A DNA stretch of 64,000 nucleotides from Oxalobacter vibrioformis (GTDB lineage Bacteria; Pseudomonadota; Gammaproteobacteria; Burkholderiales; Burkholderiaceae_D), in assembly GCF_027118995.1 (NCBI RefSeq), contig NZ_CP098242.1:248001-312000 (forward strand), read 5' to 3'. This document shows positions 1 through 8,881 of this stretch, piece by piece. A program made the position numbers and the translations under genes. The notes under the pieces are model-generated. The model was not told the DNA's origin. It made no database searches and saw only the letters and a list, made by a program, of their open reading frames with translations. Numbering within the stretch: the stretch's first letter is position 1; every line of letters begins with the position of its first letter.

Positions 1-1408
1 TCATCATAATAATAACCCCCCGTATATCGTTCGGCAAGGGTAGGTTCTGCTGGTTTTTCCCCTCTCCGACAGTAATGGTACTGCCATTCGGAACCGTTGC
101 CATTGCGATATATCCTTCATTGGGAAGCGTCTCCCAGTTACGGGCCGAATCCGACATGGAATATGTCCAGAGGTCCAGCAGGATCATTGTCAGCGTACTG
201 GCTACCTCGGCATAATCCCGTGTATCTTCATTTGACCTTGCCCCGGCATAAACCGATGCGGATATGCCTGCCCTGACAGCCGCCCGGCTGACGGCTGATC
301 CCATTTCAAGATTCACCTCATCCTGCAGCGTACGGTAAGCCAGCCTGTCCGTACGAAGCAGCGGATAAAAAACCATGGGAGCAGCATGAGAAACAGCGGC
401 ATGAGGAACAAGTCCGGGGACAGGCCGGGTATAGGAAGGCAAATCAAGCAGGATATAGCCGATTCTCGGGAAACTGACCCGTATGTGCTCAATCTTCAGA
501 GAAGGCGCAACCCCGCTCAAGGCAATAACCGTTACTTCCTGCCGTTCCGGCCCCTGCGTCGCTGCCTGCCCGAGAGCCGGCGCATCCGAGCCGACCGAAG
601 TCACTCTGAGAGGAACGAGCTGTGGAATAACAATACGCTCTTCCTCTTCTTTTTTTGCTGTTTTTCCTTTTCTAGGTGGTGCTGCCTCCGGCTGTGGCCA
701 GGCATGGCGGAAAAGCTCTCCCGCATTGCTGTCCAGTGCAACCGCCCGCCGCAGATTCACGCCTGAAGCCTGTATATCTCCAGTAATACGAAATACAATC
801 GAACTCAGCGCATAGGAAAAGGGATCCTGATAATTATTCATCAGCTTGCGAACCGCCTCATCCTCAAGCATGTCACGCATGCTGTACTGGACAGGCAGAT
901 CCATTGTTTCCTTCATATTTTTTTCAATCCGGGATTCAGATTCCTGCAGCCAGTATTCCTGCCGTTTGTCCATTTTTCGCATTTCAACAGCTGCTCCGGT
1001 GAAATCGCCCAGCATGAGGTAATTCATCGAATTGAATGTATGAAGCAGTGAGCGCTCGTATCCCGTGCCGTAGTATTGCTTTGTTCCCCGTGCCAGGAGA
1101 AAGGTACCGGCTGTTGCCGCGATTTCCCGTACATTGATGATTGCCCTTGACTCATACTCTTCCAGTATGGTCAGCGCCTCATCATACCGCTGGATGGAAT
1201 CCTTCCATCGGCCCTCAATCTGTAAAAGGCGCGCCAGATTGAGCGCTGTAACAAACTCGCCAAAAGAATCGTGATTTTTCTCCATCTTCTCCCGCAGATC
1301 ACTGACATAACCGGTGGAAAGCGATGAGCGGATAGTATCAGTCGGCACGCGTGAAGCGCACCCTGCCAGAAGCAACATCATGGAAAAGAGAAAAATTGCT
1401 CTCAACAT
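1..1408 (-). CDS. Outer-membrane lipoprotein, COG3014-like, 3' end beyond window
   Basis: The frame opens at ATG 1408 and stays open to base 1, giving about 469 residues with no stop, so the C-terminal end lies outside the window. The first residues form a lipoprotein signal peptide ending in the lipobox LLLAGC, which predicts lipidation at Cys and export to the envelope. The next ~230 residues are helical and TPR-like (a segment reading ALNLARLLQIEGRW, then a repeat around YDEALTILEEYESRA). A Pro/Lys/Glu-rich linker with PPRKGKTAKKEEEE follows, and then a beta-rich C-terminal domain. This layout matches the COG3014 family of uncharacterised lipoproteins, often found near LpoB-like genes. Those neighbours are not visible here. 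Family assignment is by architecture only; the function is unknown. Confidence 0.75.
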   Translation of the reverse strand, partial: MLRAIFLFSMMLLLAGCASRVPTDTIRSSLSTGYVSDLREKMEKNHDSFGEFVTALNLARLLQIEGRWKDSIQRYDEALTILEEYESRAIINVREIAATAGTFLLARGTKQYYGTGYERSLLHTFNSMNYLMLGDFTGAAVEMRKMDKRQEYWLQESESRIEKNMKETMDLPVQYSMRDMLEDEAVRKLMNNYQDPFSYALSSIVFRITGDIQASGVNLRRAVALDSNAGELFRHAWPQPEAAPPRKGKTAKKEEEERIVIPQLVPLRVTSVGSDAPALGQAATQGPERQEVTVIALSGVAPSLKIEHIRVSFPRIGYILLDLPSYTRPVPGLVPHAAVSHAAPMVFYPLLRTDRLAYRTLQDEVNLEMGSAVSRAAVRAGISASVYAGARSNEDTRDYAEVASTLTMILLDLWTYSMSDSARNWETLPNEGYIAMATVPNGSTITVGEGKNQQNLPLPNDIRGVIIMM

Positions 1409-1605
1409 GGAATACAGATAAGGTTAGCCATATGACACCAGACGCATCCCGCATCGATCAGAATGCCGTAAAAGACAGGAAACAAGGCCGAAAACACTGT
1501 CAATTTACCGTAATCACCCTGCATTGACAAGCAATGTTACGGCCCGTAACACCTCGTATCATGGTGTACTATTTCACCAGGACAAACCTGATTGTGAATA
1601 CTGAC

Positions 1606-2400
1606 ATGAGCAACACAAAATACCTCCTTTCCTGCCTCCTGGCCCTCCTGGCCCTGTGCCTTACCCCGCATGGATACACCAAAAGCCCCGCTCCGGGAGA
1701 GCGTATTGTGCTGGAAACCACCTGGAACACCCGTGACCTGGGGGGATACAACGCCGCTAACGGCAAAAAAGTCATCCATGGAAAACTCTTTCGCACCGAT
1801 GAGCCCTCCTCCCTGTCAGAAAAAGACATGCGCACCCTTTCAGCTATCCCGCTTGTTACCCTCATCGACTTTCGATCAATCAAGGAACAGCAGGACAAGC
1901 CCGACAGGCTCCCGGAAAATATCCGGCGATACTACTTCCTGCCCATCACCCCTGGCAAACTCAGTGATGTGGATGACGCCAAAATCGATGAAAATCTCAT
2001 GATCCGTATCTACCGTGAGCTGGTGACAGACAAGGAGGCCATTGCCCAGTACACGGAATTTTTCCGCATTCTGCAAGCTGATGACTCAGCGCCTCTGGCT
2101 TTTCACTGTGCCGCAGGCAAAGACCGGACAGGCGTGGGAGCAGCACTTGTTCTCTACTCCCTTGGTGTAGATGACACAACCATCATGAAAGATTATCTGC
2201 AATCCGCCAGCTATATCCATGAAAAATATGCTGACATCCTCAAACAAAAACCTGCCTACGCCCCGCTTCTGGCAGTAAAACGGGAATACCTTCAGGCTGC
2301 CATCGATACCATCCGGAATCACTACGGCAGTATGGACAATTATCTGCAAAAGGTGCTTCAGGTAAACATCAGCCGCATGCAGGAAAAATACCTGCAATAA
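1606..2400 (+). CDS. Secreted protein-tyrosine phosphatase-like protein
   Basis: The product is about 264 residues from the ATG at 1606. I chose this start because it begins a clean signal peptide (MSNTKYLLSCLLALLALCL) that an upstream in-frame start would bury. The mature part has the phosphatase P-loop HCAAGKDRTGVG, with catalytic Cys and Arg in the C-x5-R spacing. An NTRDLGGY motif lies near the N-terminus and a LIDFRS segment before the P-loop. These are typical of the bacterial Y_phosphatase3 group of dual-specificity or tyrosine phosphatases, some of which also act on phosphoinositides. The predicted place of action is the periplasm or outside the cell, and the substrate cannot be read from sequence. 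It is divergent from the lipoprotein on its left and has no operon partner. Confidence 0.85.
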   Translation: MSNTKYLLSCLLALLALCLTPHGYTKSPAPGERIVLETTWNTRDLGGYNAANGKKVIHGKLFRTDEPSSLSEKDMRTLSAIPLVTLIDFRSIKEQQDKPDRLPENIRRYYFLPITPGKLSDVDDAKIDENLMIRIYRELVTDKEAIAQYTEFFRILQADDSAPLAFHCAAGKDRTGVGAALVLYSLGVDDTTIMKDYLQSASYIHEKYADILKQKPAYAPLLAVKREYLQAAIDTIRNHYGSMDNYLQKVLQVNISRMQEKYLQ

Positions 2401-2758
2401 AAAAATACCCTTAAAAAACAACGGTAGAGTAATCCATCGTTGTTTGTCCCTTCTCATGAAAGCGCAAAGCATTTGACCTTAGGATGGGGAGTGCTGCCTT
2501 GGGAGCAATGTCATATCGAGATGGGTTCAACCTTCCCTGCTGCGGGAAATCGCATGCGCGAACCCATCAATTACTTTATCATATCGATTACCTTAGGAGC
2601 AGACCTCATTAATTTTCCGTTTGCGAAAAGCCGTTTTGGCTCAAAGGGCCAGGCGCAGCGGGAAATGGGGACGCAGGCGTAGCAGCCCACCATCAAGTTC
2701 CCATTTTTCGATGCAACGCCGCCATTGGGGACACAGCAGCTTTGCAGCAGGCAATTTA
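2401..2758. other. Intergenic region without a supported gene
   Basis: There is no convincing coding frame here. A short inverted repeat (GGGTTC ... GAACCC, about 2524-2566) is the only structure I see. Short stretches resembling one another (ending CATATCGA) occur at 2513 and 2580, too short to interpret. Confidence 0.4.
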
Positions 2759-2923
2759 ATGAGGCCTGACCCTAGCTACCCGTATGAAGTCATCAGCGGC
2801 GACGCTTCTGAGGAGCGGCTGCTGGAAATAGCAGAGTCGATTCTGAATAAAAAGAAAGGGCTGGCTTTCAGCATTGATGAAATCGTCAGCGACCTGAAAA
2901 ACCTGCATCATAACCTGCATTGA
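2759..2923 (+). CDS. Small hypothetical protein (54 aa)
   Basis: This short frame begins MRPDPSYPYEV and continues with a charged, probably helical stretch (SIDEIVSDLKNLHHN at the C-terminus). The frame could be extended upstream, but the added residues are Arg/Ser-rich and look like translated non-coding DNA, so the inner ATG is preferred. No ribosome binding site is clear. It ends 20 bp before the convergent diguanylate cyclase gene. No family is recognised, and it may be a remnant. Confidence 0.35.
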   Translation: MRPDPSYPYEVISGDASEERLLEIAESILNKKKGLAFSIDEIVSDLKNLHHNLH

Positions 2924-2943
2924 GAAAAAGGTGAGGCAGATCT

Positions 2944-3858
2944 CTATCGTATCTTGATGTTGTTTTTGCCGTCACGTTTAGCATCATACATGGCAAAATC
3001 AGCCCGCTGTATAAAATTCCTGATATCCTCGGGCGGCTGATAAGCTGTACAGCCGATACTGACTGTCGTGCGTTCGGTATAGGGAAATTTGAAGTCCTCA
3101 ATACGTTTGCGCAGATTTTCTGCCATGCGGAAAGCCTGATCCTGTGACGTATTTGTCGCCAGAATAACAAACTCTTCCCCGCCATACCGTGCTGCGATAT
3201 CCCCTGTGCGCAAGTGTGATTGCAGGATTTTACCGAAAGACGCCAGCACCGCATCGCCAGCCAGATGGCCAAACGTGTCGTTGACCCGCTTGAAATCATC
3301 AATATCCATGATCAGAAGCGACAGGCTTGCCCCCGTGTTTCTGGCATTCATCGCCTCAGCCTGCAAAATCTCTATAAAAGTGGCATGGTTATAAAGAGAC
3401 GTCAGGGCATCATAGCGGGAAATTTTCTTGTACAGCTGCAGATCACGCTTCAGTTCCCTTCTTTCCAGAAGGTTTTCTCTCGCCTTTTGGAGGATCTTGA
3501 CCCGCTCGATATATTCTTCGTGAAAAAGACGCAAAATAATTGCCCGGCCTTCCGAAGTGACCATCGCCTGTGCAAACAGCGCCTTGTCACCATCCACACC
3601 CTCTTCCTGCCAGATGCTGGAAGAATACTGCCCTTCTGTATTCTTGCTGAAAAAAATCTCTGCATCCTCAAGGAAAAAGGCCAGCATATCCGAATGCTTC
3701 CATGGTTCAACGCATGGCCCATTCTCGTCGTCCGGGTACAGCTCGCGATAAAAGCCCGGGACCTTGCCGAGCAGCGTGTACTTTCCCGACGCCAGCCGCT
3801 TCAGCACCACGATATCGATCTCAGCAAGAATCGAATGGATAAAATCAAGACCTTTCAT
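2944..3858 (-). CDS. Diguanylate cyclase (GGDEF domain)
   Basis: The protein has 304 residues. Residues ~145-304 form a GGDEF domain with the active-site motif RYGGEEF at about 225-231. That motif fits synthesis of cyclic di-GMP from two GTP. The metal-binding DIDDFKRVND motif precedes it. An RTGD at 217-220 sits at the spacing of the inhibitory I-site (RxxD), so product feedback inhibition is likely. The first ~140 residues show no membrane segment and no input domain I can name, so the enzyme should be cytosolic. Its ATG directly abuts the TAA of the upstream small GTPase gene (TAAATG), which suggests translational coupling. The input may therefore come from that GTPase (inference). Confidence 0.93.
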   Translation of the reverse strand: MKGLDFIHSILAEIDIVVLKRLASGKYTLLGKVPGFYRELYPDDENGPCVEPWKHSDMLAFFLEDAEIFFSKNTEGQYSSSIWQEEGVDGDKALFAQAMVTSEGRAIILRLFHEEYIERVKILQKARENLLERRELKRDLQLYKKISRYDALTSLYNHATFIEILQAEAMNARNTGASLSLLIMDIDDFKRVNDTFGHLAGDAVLASFGKILQSHLRTGDIAARYGGEEFVILATNTSQDQAFRMAENLRKRIEDFKFPYTERTTVSIGCTAYQPPEDIRNFIQRADFAMYDAKRDGKNNIKIR

Positions 3859-4359
3859 TTACGTCTTTGCCAGCATATCTTTCGCAAGGGTTTCGAAAGC
3901 CTCATTAACAGCCGTTCCTGTTCTGGCACTTGTACGCAAAACCTTGATGCCAGCAGCCTGTGCAGCCTCTATACGTTCATCATTCACTTCCCAGGTAGGA
4001 CGATCACTTTTATTCAGAAGCAGCATATGAGGCGTATTCTCACCCAGCACATCAAGTGCAACCCGCCTGATCTTGAGTGCAGCGTCAAAGGTATCAAGAC
4101 GGGTTAAATCGGCAACGACAAAAAATCCCATGGTGCCGCGGAGATGAGACATCTTGATATCGACGTAATCGTCTTTTCCCTCCATGTCCCATAAAACCAG
4201 AGACATGTCGGTACCATCAATATTGACAGTTTTTTTGCTGATTTTGACACCTACCGTCGAAAGGTATTTGTCAGAAAAAATAGAGTGAAGAAACTGTTCG
4301 ACAAGAGAGGTCTTGCCAACAGAAAAAGAACCCAGCATGCAGACTTTTTTGCTTAACAT
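3859..4359 (-). CDS. Ras-like small GTPase (prokaryotic Rup/Rab-like)
   Basis: This is a single-domain G protein of 166 residues with all five GTPase motifs. G1 is GSFSVGKTS at residues ~10-18, the switch-I Thr lies in STVGVK, G3 is WDMEGK (DxxG), G4 is NKSD and G5 is TSA. The residue after the G3 glycine, equivalent to Ras Gln61, is Lys, so intrinsic hydrolysis is probably slow and may need a partner. There is no C-terminal lipidation motif, as is usual for bacterial members. It lies between the OmpA-domain membrane protein (164 bp upstream) and the diguanylate cyclase (zero spacing downstream). Bacterial Ras-like GTPases such as MglA act as switches with roadblock-domain partners. A partner-like domain seems to be present in the upstream gene (inference). 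Confidence 0.88.
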   Translation of the reverse strand: MLSKKVCMLGSFSVGKTSLVEQFLHSIFSDKYLSTVGVKISKKTVNIDGTDMSLVLWDMEGKDDYVDIKMSHLRGTMGFFVVADLTRLDTFDAALKIRRVALDVLGENTPHMLLLNKSDRPTWEVNDERIEAAQAAGIKVLRTSARTGTAVNEAFETLAKDMLAKT

Positions 4360-4523
4360 TCTGTTTCAGGACAACATAAAGAAAAAATGGTTCGTGTTAA
4401 CTCACACCGTCAGAGGCCCGTAAAAAGCCGCTTTCAGCTTCATAAAAAAACACATAAAATTGTCTTTTTTTTATGACTATAAAGCAAGCTTATCTTTTAG
4501 ACAACATAACAACAGATAAAAAA
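4360..4523 (-). promoter_or_regulatory. Gap between OmpA-domain gene and GTPase gene with A/T-rich dyad
   Basis: This 164-bp gap contains a weak dyad of CATAAAAAAA and TTTTTTTATG arms (about 4441-4475) flanked by AT-rich sequence. It could be a weak terminator or a promoter region that splits the cluster into two transcription units. No ORF is present. Confidence 0.35.
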
Positions 4524-6419
4524 TTACTTTTTAATCACCGGCAACTGGTCTGCATCCGCCATTCTGACAAGGCGCACCTTCAGATCAATTTTCCGTTTAT
4601 CGAGATTTTCCCCGCCAGTCCTTTTTTCACCATCCCCATGTGAAAGATCAGCGCCAATACCATAAAGCACAATGGAAATACTGGCCTGCTGCGCATACAG
4701 TTTCGATGCGATTGATCTTGCACGTGCCTGGCTGATTTCATAATTCCGCCTGTCAGAACCCGTCGCATCTGCCTGGCCATATATGGTCAGATTGACAGAA
4801 AGCCCCATCTGTTTTACCAGGCGATCCAGCGCCACCAGGTCGGATATGACCTTGTTGAAAGCGCGCTGATCCCCGGCAATGGGGGTATCACTACCGATGG
4901 GAAAACGCACCGTAGCAGTCTCAATGGCATTAATAAGTCCGGTAAGTTCCGCAACACGGGGATCATGAAGCTCCGACGTATCCACGCTGAGAACGCCAGG
5001 TGTTGCAAGGGCTGTCTGCCTTGCCTGGAGAATCCAGTTCATATCCGCCGTACCGGATAAAAAGAGAACGCCATCCTTGTATCCCACCTCAACCCCTTCC
5101 GGAGGAAGGATTTTCTTGGCCACCCGCATCCTGATAACTTCCGGCTCATGAGAAACAAAAGGAATGCTGTGAATATCAATATCATCCGGGTCATAACCAT
5201 TTTCACCCAGAATCTGTTCCATCGGGCGGGCCAGCTCATCTTGCAGGCAAACCACCTTCCAAGGGGAAAAGCCCCAGTTATCCTTCACATCCACCACAAG
5301 CAACCCTGGCTCCTTGCGCAGGATTTCCACCCCGTTATCCATCCGGTAGGAGTGATACCACTTGGCAAAAAGAAGAAGGACAAAAAGACAGGCCACACCG
5401 ATTGACGACCATTTTGCCCATACCGGGACAGGCTTGTCATCATCAACAAATTTTTGCGACAGGCAGTCATTCAGATATTTTTTGGCCACCTGAAACGGTG
5501 CAGCATCCCCTTTAAAATCAGCAAAAAAATCCGTGCATTCAGCCAGGCTCAGCTCCAGATTTTCATTCAGGCGATCAAGGAAATCAACAGGCGGCGTTCC
5601 CCGTACCACGCAGGCCAGATACGCCAGAGGGCTTTGCACCAGATAAATGGTGTATTCATCCATCTTGAGGGAATTAAGCGAACTGTTATCCCCTTCGCTG
5701 TTAAAGCAATCACGGGCAAAATCCTGGATGGCGGTGAGCATGCCTGACACCATATCGGCATCCCGGCTGGTCACCCCTTCATTGACGACATGGGACAAAA
5801 CCAGCCCTGTCTCACTGTGAATCAGGAAAACCTGATCCACCCTATATACCAGGGTGTGAAGCATGACGATTTCACTGAATGATTTTCCCGTACGCCACCC
5901 TTCCAAACGCCACTGAACCCCTTTCAGCGAAAGTGACAGCTCCATGCTCTTGCTCAAGCTGCCCAGCATGCTATTAAAGGATTCTGAAATGGAGCGGCGG
6001 ATCGTCGAACCGATCAGCGGAAAAAAAACATTAATGAAATCGTTGGGGTTTTTTCTCAGGGATTCCTTGAGCGATGTTTCCACAATGGGCTCAAAAGCTT
6101 TGTTGAGCATGGCATCCTTGCCGGAACGCATCACCACCGCCTCGGCAATCACATCGCTGACCTCGTGCGCCTTGGTCGTGTGATCATTGAGCCGGTGCTC
6201 AAGATCCCTGATCTTGTCTATTTCATCCTGAAGCAGCAGCGAGCGAAGCCGCCGCATTTCCTCCTCTGTGCGGAAAGAAGCAGGCACAGCCCTGTCCGCC
6301 GCAGACGAACGGGCAGCCGCATCAAGCACAATAACCTTTTCTACAATCCTGTCTTCAGGCTGTGGAGTGGATGGCTGGGCTTCAGAGTTGTCAACATGGA
6401 ACACATGTTCCTCAGGCAT
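4524..6419 (-). CDS. Inner-membrane protein with roadblock/longin-like, BON-like and OmpA-like domains
   Basis: The protein has 631 residues. Residues 1-150 are charged and helical. Residues ~185-280 have the hydrophobic alternation of a roadblock/longin fold (VFLIHSETGLVLSHV near 197-211, then a helix, then YTIYLVQSPLAYLACVV). One membrane helix lies at ~336-355 (GVACLFVLLLFAKWY). A BON-like stretch follows at ~395-490, then an OmpA/MotB peptidoglycan-binding domain at ~500-620, with YGQADATGSDRRN and a following SQARARSIASKL helix. The topology therefore places the roadblock-like part in the cytoplasm and the OmpA part in the periplasm. Roadblock proteins are GAPs or scaffolds for bacterial Ras-like GTPases, and a Ras-like GTPase is encoded just downstream. 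The roadblock call is by eye and less certain than the OmpA call. Its start overlaps the end of the coiled-coil gene by 8 bp. Confidence 0.8.
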   Translation of the reverse strand: MPEEHVFHVDNSEAQPSTPQPEDRIVEKVIVLDAAARSSAADRAVPASFRTEEEMRRLRSLLLQDEIDKIRDLEHRLNDHTTKAHEVSDVIAEAVVMRSGKDAMLNKAFEPIVETSLKESLRKNPNDFINVFFPLIGSTIRRSISESFNSMLGSLSKSMELSLSLKGVQWRLEGWRTGKSFSEIVMLHTLVYRVDQVFLIHSETGLVLSHVVNEGVTSRDADMVSGMLTAIQDFARDCFNSEGDNSSLNSLKMDEYTIYLVQSPLAYLACVVRGTPPVDFLDRLNENLELSLAECTDFFADFKGDAAPFQVAKKYLNDCLSQKFVDDDKPVPVWAKWSSIGVACLFVLLLFAKWYHSYRMDNGVEILRKEPGLLVVDVKDNWGFSPWKVVCLQDELARPMEQILGENGYDPDDIDIHSIPFVSHEPEVIRMRVAKKILPPEGVEVGYKDGVLFLSGTADMNWILQARQTALATPGVLSVDTSELHDPRVAELTGLINAIETATVRFPIGSDTPIAGDQRAFNKVISDLVALDRLVKQMGLSVNLTIYGQADATGSDRRNYEISQARARSIASKLYAQQASISIVLYGIGADLSHGDGEKRTGGENLDKRKIDLKVRLVRMADADQLPVIKK

Positions 6420-7071
6420 CAGACCTGCCCTCGTCGCTCAATGAATGCTCAACAATATTTTCATGAGAATGCCGGGATTCGTCCCCCATCATCCTCGCCA
6501 CATCAGAAGACCATTGTCCGCTGAGCTTGACCACCATCTCCGTAAACATGCTGGACAGCGAAGAGCGGTAAACCATGTCATGACGAATCTGGGAAGCCGT
6601 CTCAGAGATAACCCTGAGCGCATTCTCGTATTTTTCGTCGATCTTGTTATTCAGGTTACCCGTCTCTGTCAGCATCAGCTTGCGGATTTCCTGTTCGGTA
6701 TTATCCAGCGTATTTGACAGGGCAGCCACCCTGCGCTCAAAGGCTTCTTCTGCAGCCGCAATACTTTTCGTCAGGTTATTAAATGCCTCAATGCGCTCTT
6801 TCTCTTCCACCTTCAATGCCGCATCACGCTCGGATGTCTCGGTATTGATACGATGCAGGAGTGATGATGTCTCACTGCGCATGAAATTTTCAAGCGAGTC
6901 CAGCCGGTTCTTGAGCGCCTCCCGGGCATCACTGATTTCACGTTGAAAACGCGCTTCCTGTCTCTGGAAACGCGTCTCCATATCCTTCAGTTGTGCGCCA
7001 AACAGCAGCTCTCGCACCTGGTCCATTGAAGTTGTTTCAGGATTTTGCTTGCCGTCATTATTGTTATTCAT
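6412..7071 (-). CDS. Coiled-coil cytoplasmic protein, first gene of the GTPase cluster
   Basis: The chosen ATG at 7071 is preceded by GGGGAG with 8-nt spacing, which decides it over a longer frame starting at 7125. The 219-residue product begins MNNNNDGKQNPE. A conserved-looking opening, VRELLFGAQLKDMETRF, follows, then ~150 residues of heptad-rich coiled coil made of Glu, Arg, Lys and Ala. There is no signal peptide and no membrane helix. It is the first gene of a same-strand run and overlaps the OmpA-domain gene by 8 bp, so the two are translationally coupled. I infer a scaffold or regulatory role in the same assembly. No enzymatic motif is visible. Confidence 0.75.
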   Translation of the reverse strand: MNNNNDGKQNPETTSMDQVRELLFGAQLKDMETRFQRQEARFQREISDAREALKNRLDSLENFMRSETSSLLHRINTETSERDAALKVEEKERIEAFNNLTKSIAAAEEAFERRVAALSNTLDNTEQEIRKLMLTETGNLNNKIDEKYENALRVISETASQIRHDMVYRSSLSSMFTEMVVKLSGQWSSDVARMMGDESRHSHENIVEHSLSDEGRSDA

Positions 7072-7291
7072 TATTGCGACTCCCCATGAGGAATAAAGAG
7101 ATTTTGTACCATAAAAGATTAGCATAATAACATGCCAATATATGCTTAAAGTGTTGTTTTTTGAGACATTGACCCTTATTTTGAAATGTTACCTTTTCCC
7201 TTTTCCGAAAGCAGAAATGAAAAGAAAAAAAGGAAACCAATCCGGATTTTCTCTCTCATACAAGGGAAAGCAGGTATGAAAAGGAGCACAC

Positions 7292-7663
7292 ATGAAAAGA
7301 ATTTTAGTGATTTTTTCCGTGTTAGCGGCCTCTGCCATACACCTTCCCCATGTGTGCGCCAAAGATACTGCCAGAAACAATACAGCAGCACCTATTAACG
7401 ACAGTCGTACCAGCGCTGGCACGCGCAACACAGAAAAAATATGGACAATACCGGTAAAAACCACACCAGCCCCAATACGCGAATTGACTATTCCGGCACA
7501 AGGAGAAAGCAGAACCGCAATGACCCTGTTCGCAAAGGTAACACCATGCGAAAGCGCTGAGCCTGTGATAACCTTCATCAGAGTGGCTCAATGCTATTGG
7601 TGTTGTGGTTGGACCAGCCTTAAAGCCCTATCGTTTTTTGCCGTAAAAACACAGAAAATGTAA
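7292..7663 (+). CDS. Small secreted protein of unknown function
   Basis: The product has 123 residues and a clear N-terminal signal peptide (MKRILVIFSVLAASAIHLPHVCA, cleavage after Ala-23 likely). A ribosome binding site AAGGAG lies 6 nt before the ATG. The mature part is low in hydrophobicity, rich in Thr, Pro and Ala, and ends with a Cys-rich QCYWCCGW motif. An overlapping opposite-strand frame lacks a signal peptide and a ribosome binding site and is not preferred. The next gene begins 15 bp downstream on the same strand, so the two may be co-transcribed. No family is recognised. Confidence 0.55.
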   Translation: MKRILVIFSVLAASAIHLPHVCAKDTARNNTAAPINDSRTSAGTRNTEKIWTIPVKTTPAPIRELTIPAQGESRTAMTLFAKVTPCESAEPVITFIRVAQCYWCCGWTSLKALSFFAVKTQKM

Positions 7664-7678
7664 TACCTGAGAAAAACC

Positions 7679-7942
7679 ATGACAGACCACGAGATAAAAG
7701 ACTTTGACCAGGAAATACACCATCTTCAGCAATCCGGTGAAGAAATCGTCCTGATTGAAGTCAACCAGGAATTTTTCAGCAGACTGATGAAAGCGAGAAA
7801 GTCTGCAAAGCTGGACTTACTATCGGAAAATAATACCTATCAGGGCATAAAAACCGTCTTATCTGAAGATGCCGAAGGCTATCAGTTCCATATTGCTGTT
7901 GATGACGAAGACTTTGAATGGGTTGAAACACCCATACAATAG
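7679..7942 (+). CDS. Small acidic hypothetical protein (87 aa)
   Basis: This is an 87-residue acidic protein (MTDHEIKDFDQEIHHLQQ start, DDEDFEWVETPIQ end) with normal amino-acid usage, no signal peptide and no membrane helix. It follows the small secreted protein gene by 15 bp. The composition resembles small regulatory or antitoxin-like proteins, but there is no recognisable fold signature and no partner gene. Function unknown. Confidence 0.55.
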   Translation: MTDHEIKDFDQEIHHLQQSGEEIVLIEVNQEFFSRLMKARKSAKLDLLSENNTYQGIKTVLSEDAEGYQFHIAVDDEDFEWVETPIQ

Positions 7943-8881
7943 ATACGTTTGACGCTCACATCGCTTTTGATAGCATTTCGGCAAGCATTCAACTGTCACA
8001 TGCCCCGAAAGCAATTGAAAAAACCGGATTTGGGCAAGCCCCCGGCAGATTTTTCCAATACCTGCTATACCTTCCCATAAGAAATATTTCTTCGAGAAAA
8101 ACAATGGACTCACCTATTGTCGATAAAGCAAAAAACACGGCCATGCTGACAGGCATTCTGGTTTGCATGTTTGCGCCCCTCTTCGATGAAGACCACGACT
8201 GGAACGCCCCCCTGGCCGACCAGCCGGGTGGTCCGCTCCGATACACGAACCGCACGCGTCCGGTCAGCCACATACCGTCCGTTCAAGGCAGAAGAAACAA
8301 AAGGCCGCGAGAAATCATTCAAAATACAGACACATCCGACCTGATCAGATCAGATAACACCAGCCTGACCTGGTAGTGGCTCATCATGCAAAAACCCGCA
8401 TAAATATCCTGTTTTACGGGTTTCCTGTTCATATCCACCATAAAGCGCTCTCCTGCCTGAAAAACAGGCTCCTTCAGGGACGCCTCACCCTCTGCCACGC
8501 CGTTTCCGATTCATCCTTTCCCGCATAGCTCATTTTTCAGGATATCTGATCCCGATCAAACAATCTTCCTAAACATAACAGCAAACAAAAAACCGTGTTA
8601 AACATCATGTTTTCACGGTTTTTCAGATAACAGCGCCTCTCGGATAGCCCACTGAAAAATATACCGGTTGGCGCCCCTCCTCGTAGTACCCTGGCCCACA
8701 GGGTACCGTATAAATCCGCTGCCTTTGATGTTCTTGCGCATGAGAAAAAATACGCTATACTTTGATTTAATGGCGGTTTTCACTGAAAAACGGGTGAAAA
8801 ATCTTGTAGATGAAGCGTGTGGGAGAGAATTATCTCTCGCCCATTTCAGTCCAGCATATTTTTGAAGCAAAGGCGTTTTTA
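7943..8881. other. Gene-poor region with two terminator-like hairpins
   Basis: Overlapping frames on both strands around 8104-8376 lack ribosome binding sites, and I do not support either. Two hairpins are visible. The one at 8392-8423 has ACCCG/CGGGT arms flanked by A and T runs. The one at 8587-8623 has ACCGTG/CACGGT arms flanked by A5 and T5, a good intrinsic terminator on either strand. A palindrome GTACCCT ... AGGGTAC lies near 8685-8706. The region probably marks the decayed left edge of the accessory zone. Confidence 0.4.
8587..8623. terminator. Probable bidirectional intrinsic terminator
   Basis: Arms AAAAACCGTG and CACGGTTTTT bracket an A/T-rich loop. The A run on one side and T run on the other would allow termination in both directions. 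Confidence 0.6.

Noticed and set aside
3220..4107. A 295-codon + strand frame opposite the diguanylate cyclase and GTPase
   Set aside because: Both minus-strand genes have complete catalytic motifs. The + frame is a shadow crossing two genes.
7189..7578. Minus-strand hydrophobic frame opposite the small secreted protein
   Set aside because: No ribosome binding site, whereas the + strand gene has AAGGAG and a proper signal peptide.
8104..8376. Overlapping 70-94-codon frames on both strands
   Set aside because: No ribosome binding sites and no recognisable composition on either strand, so I cannot support either.
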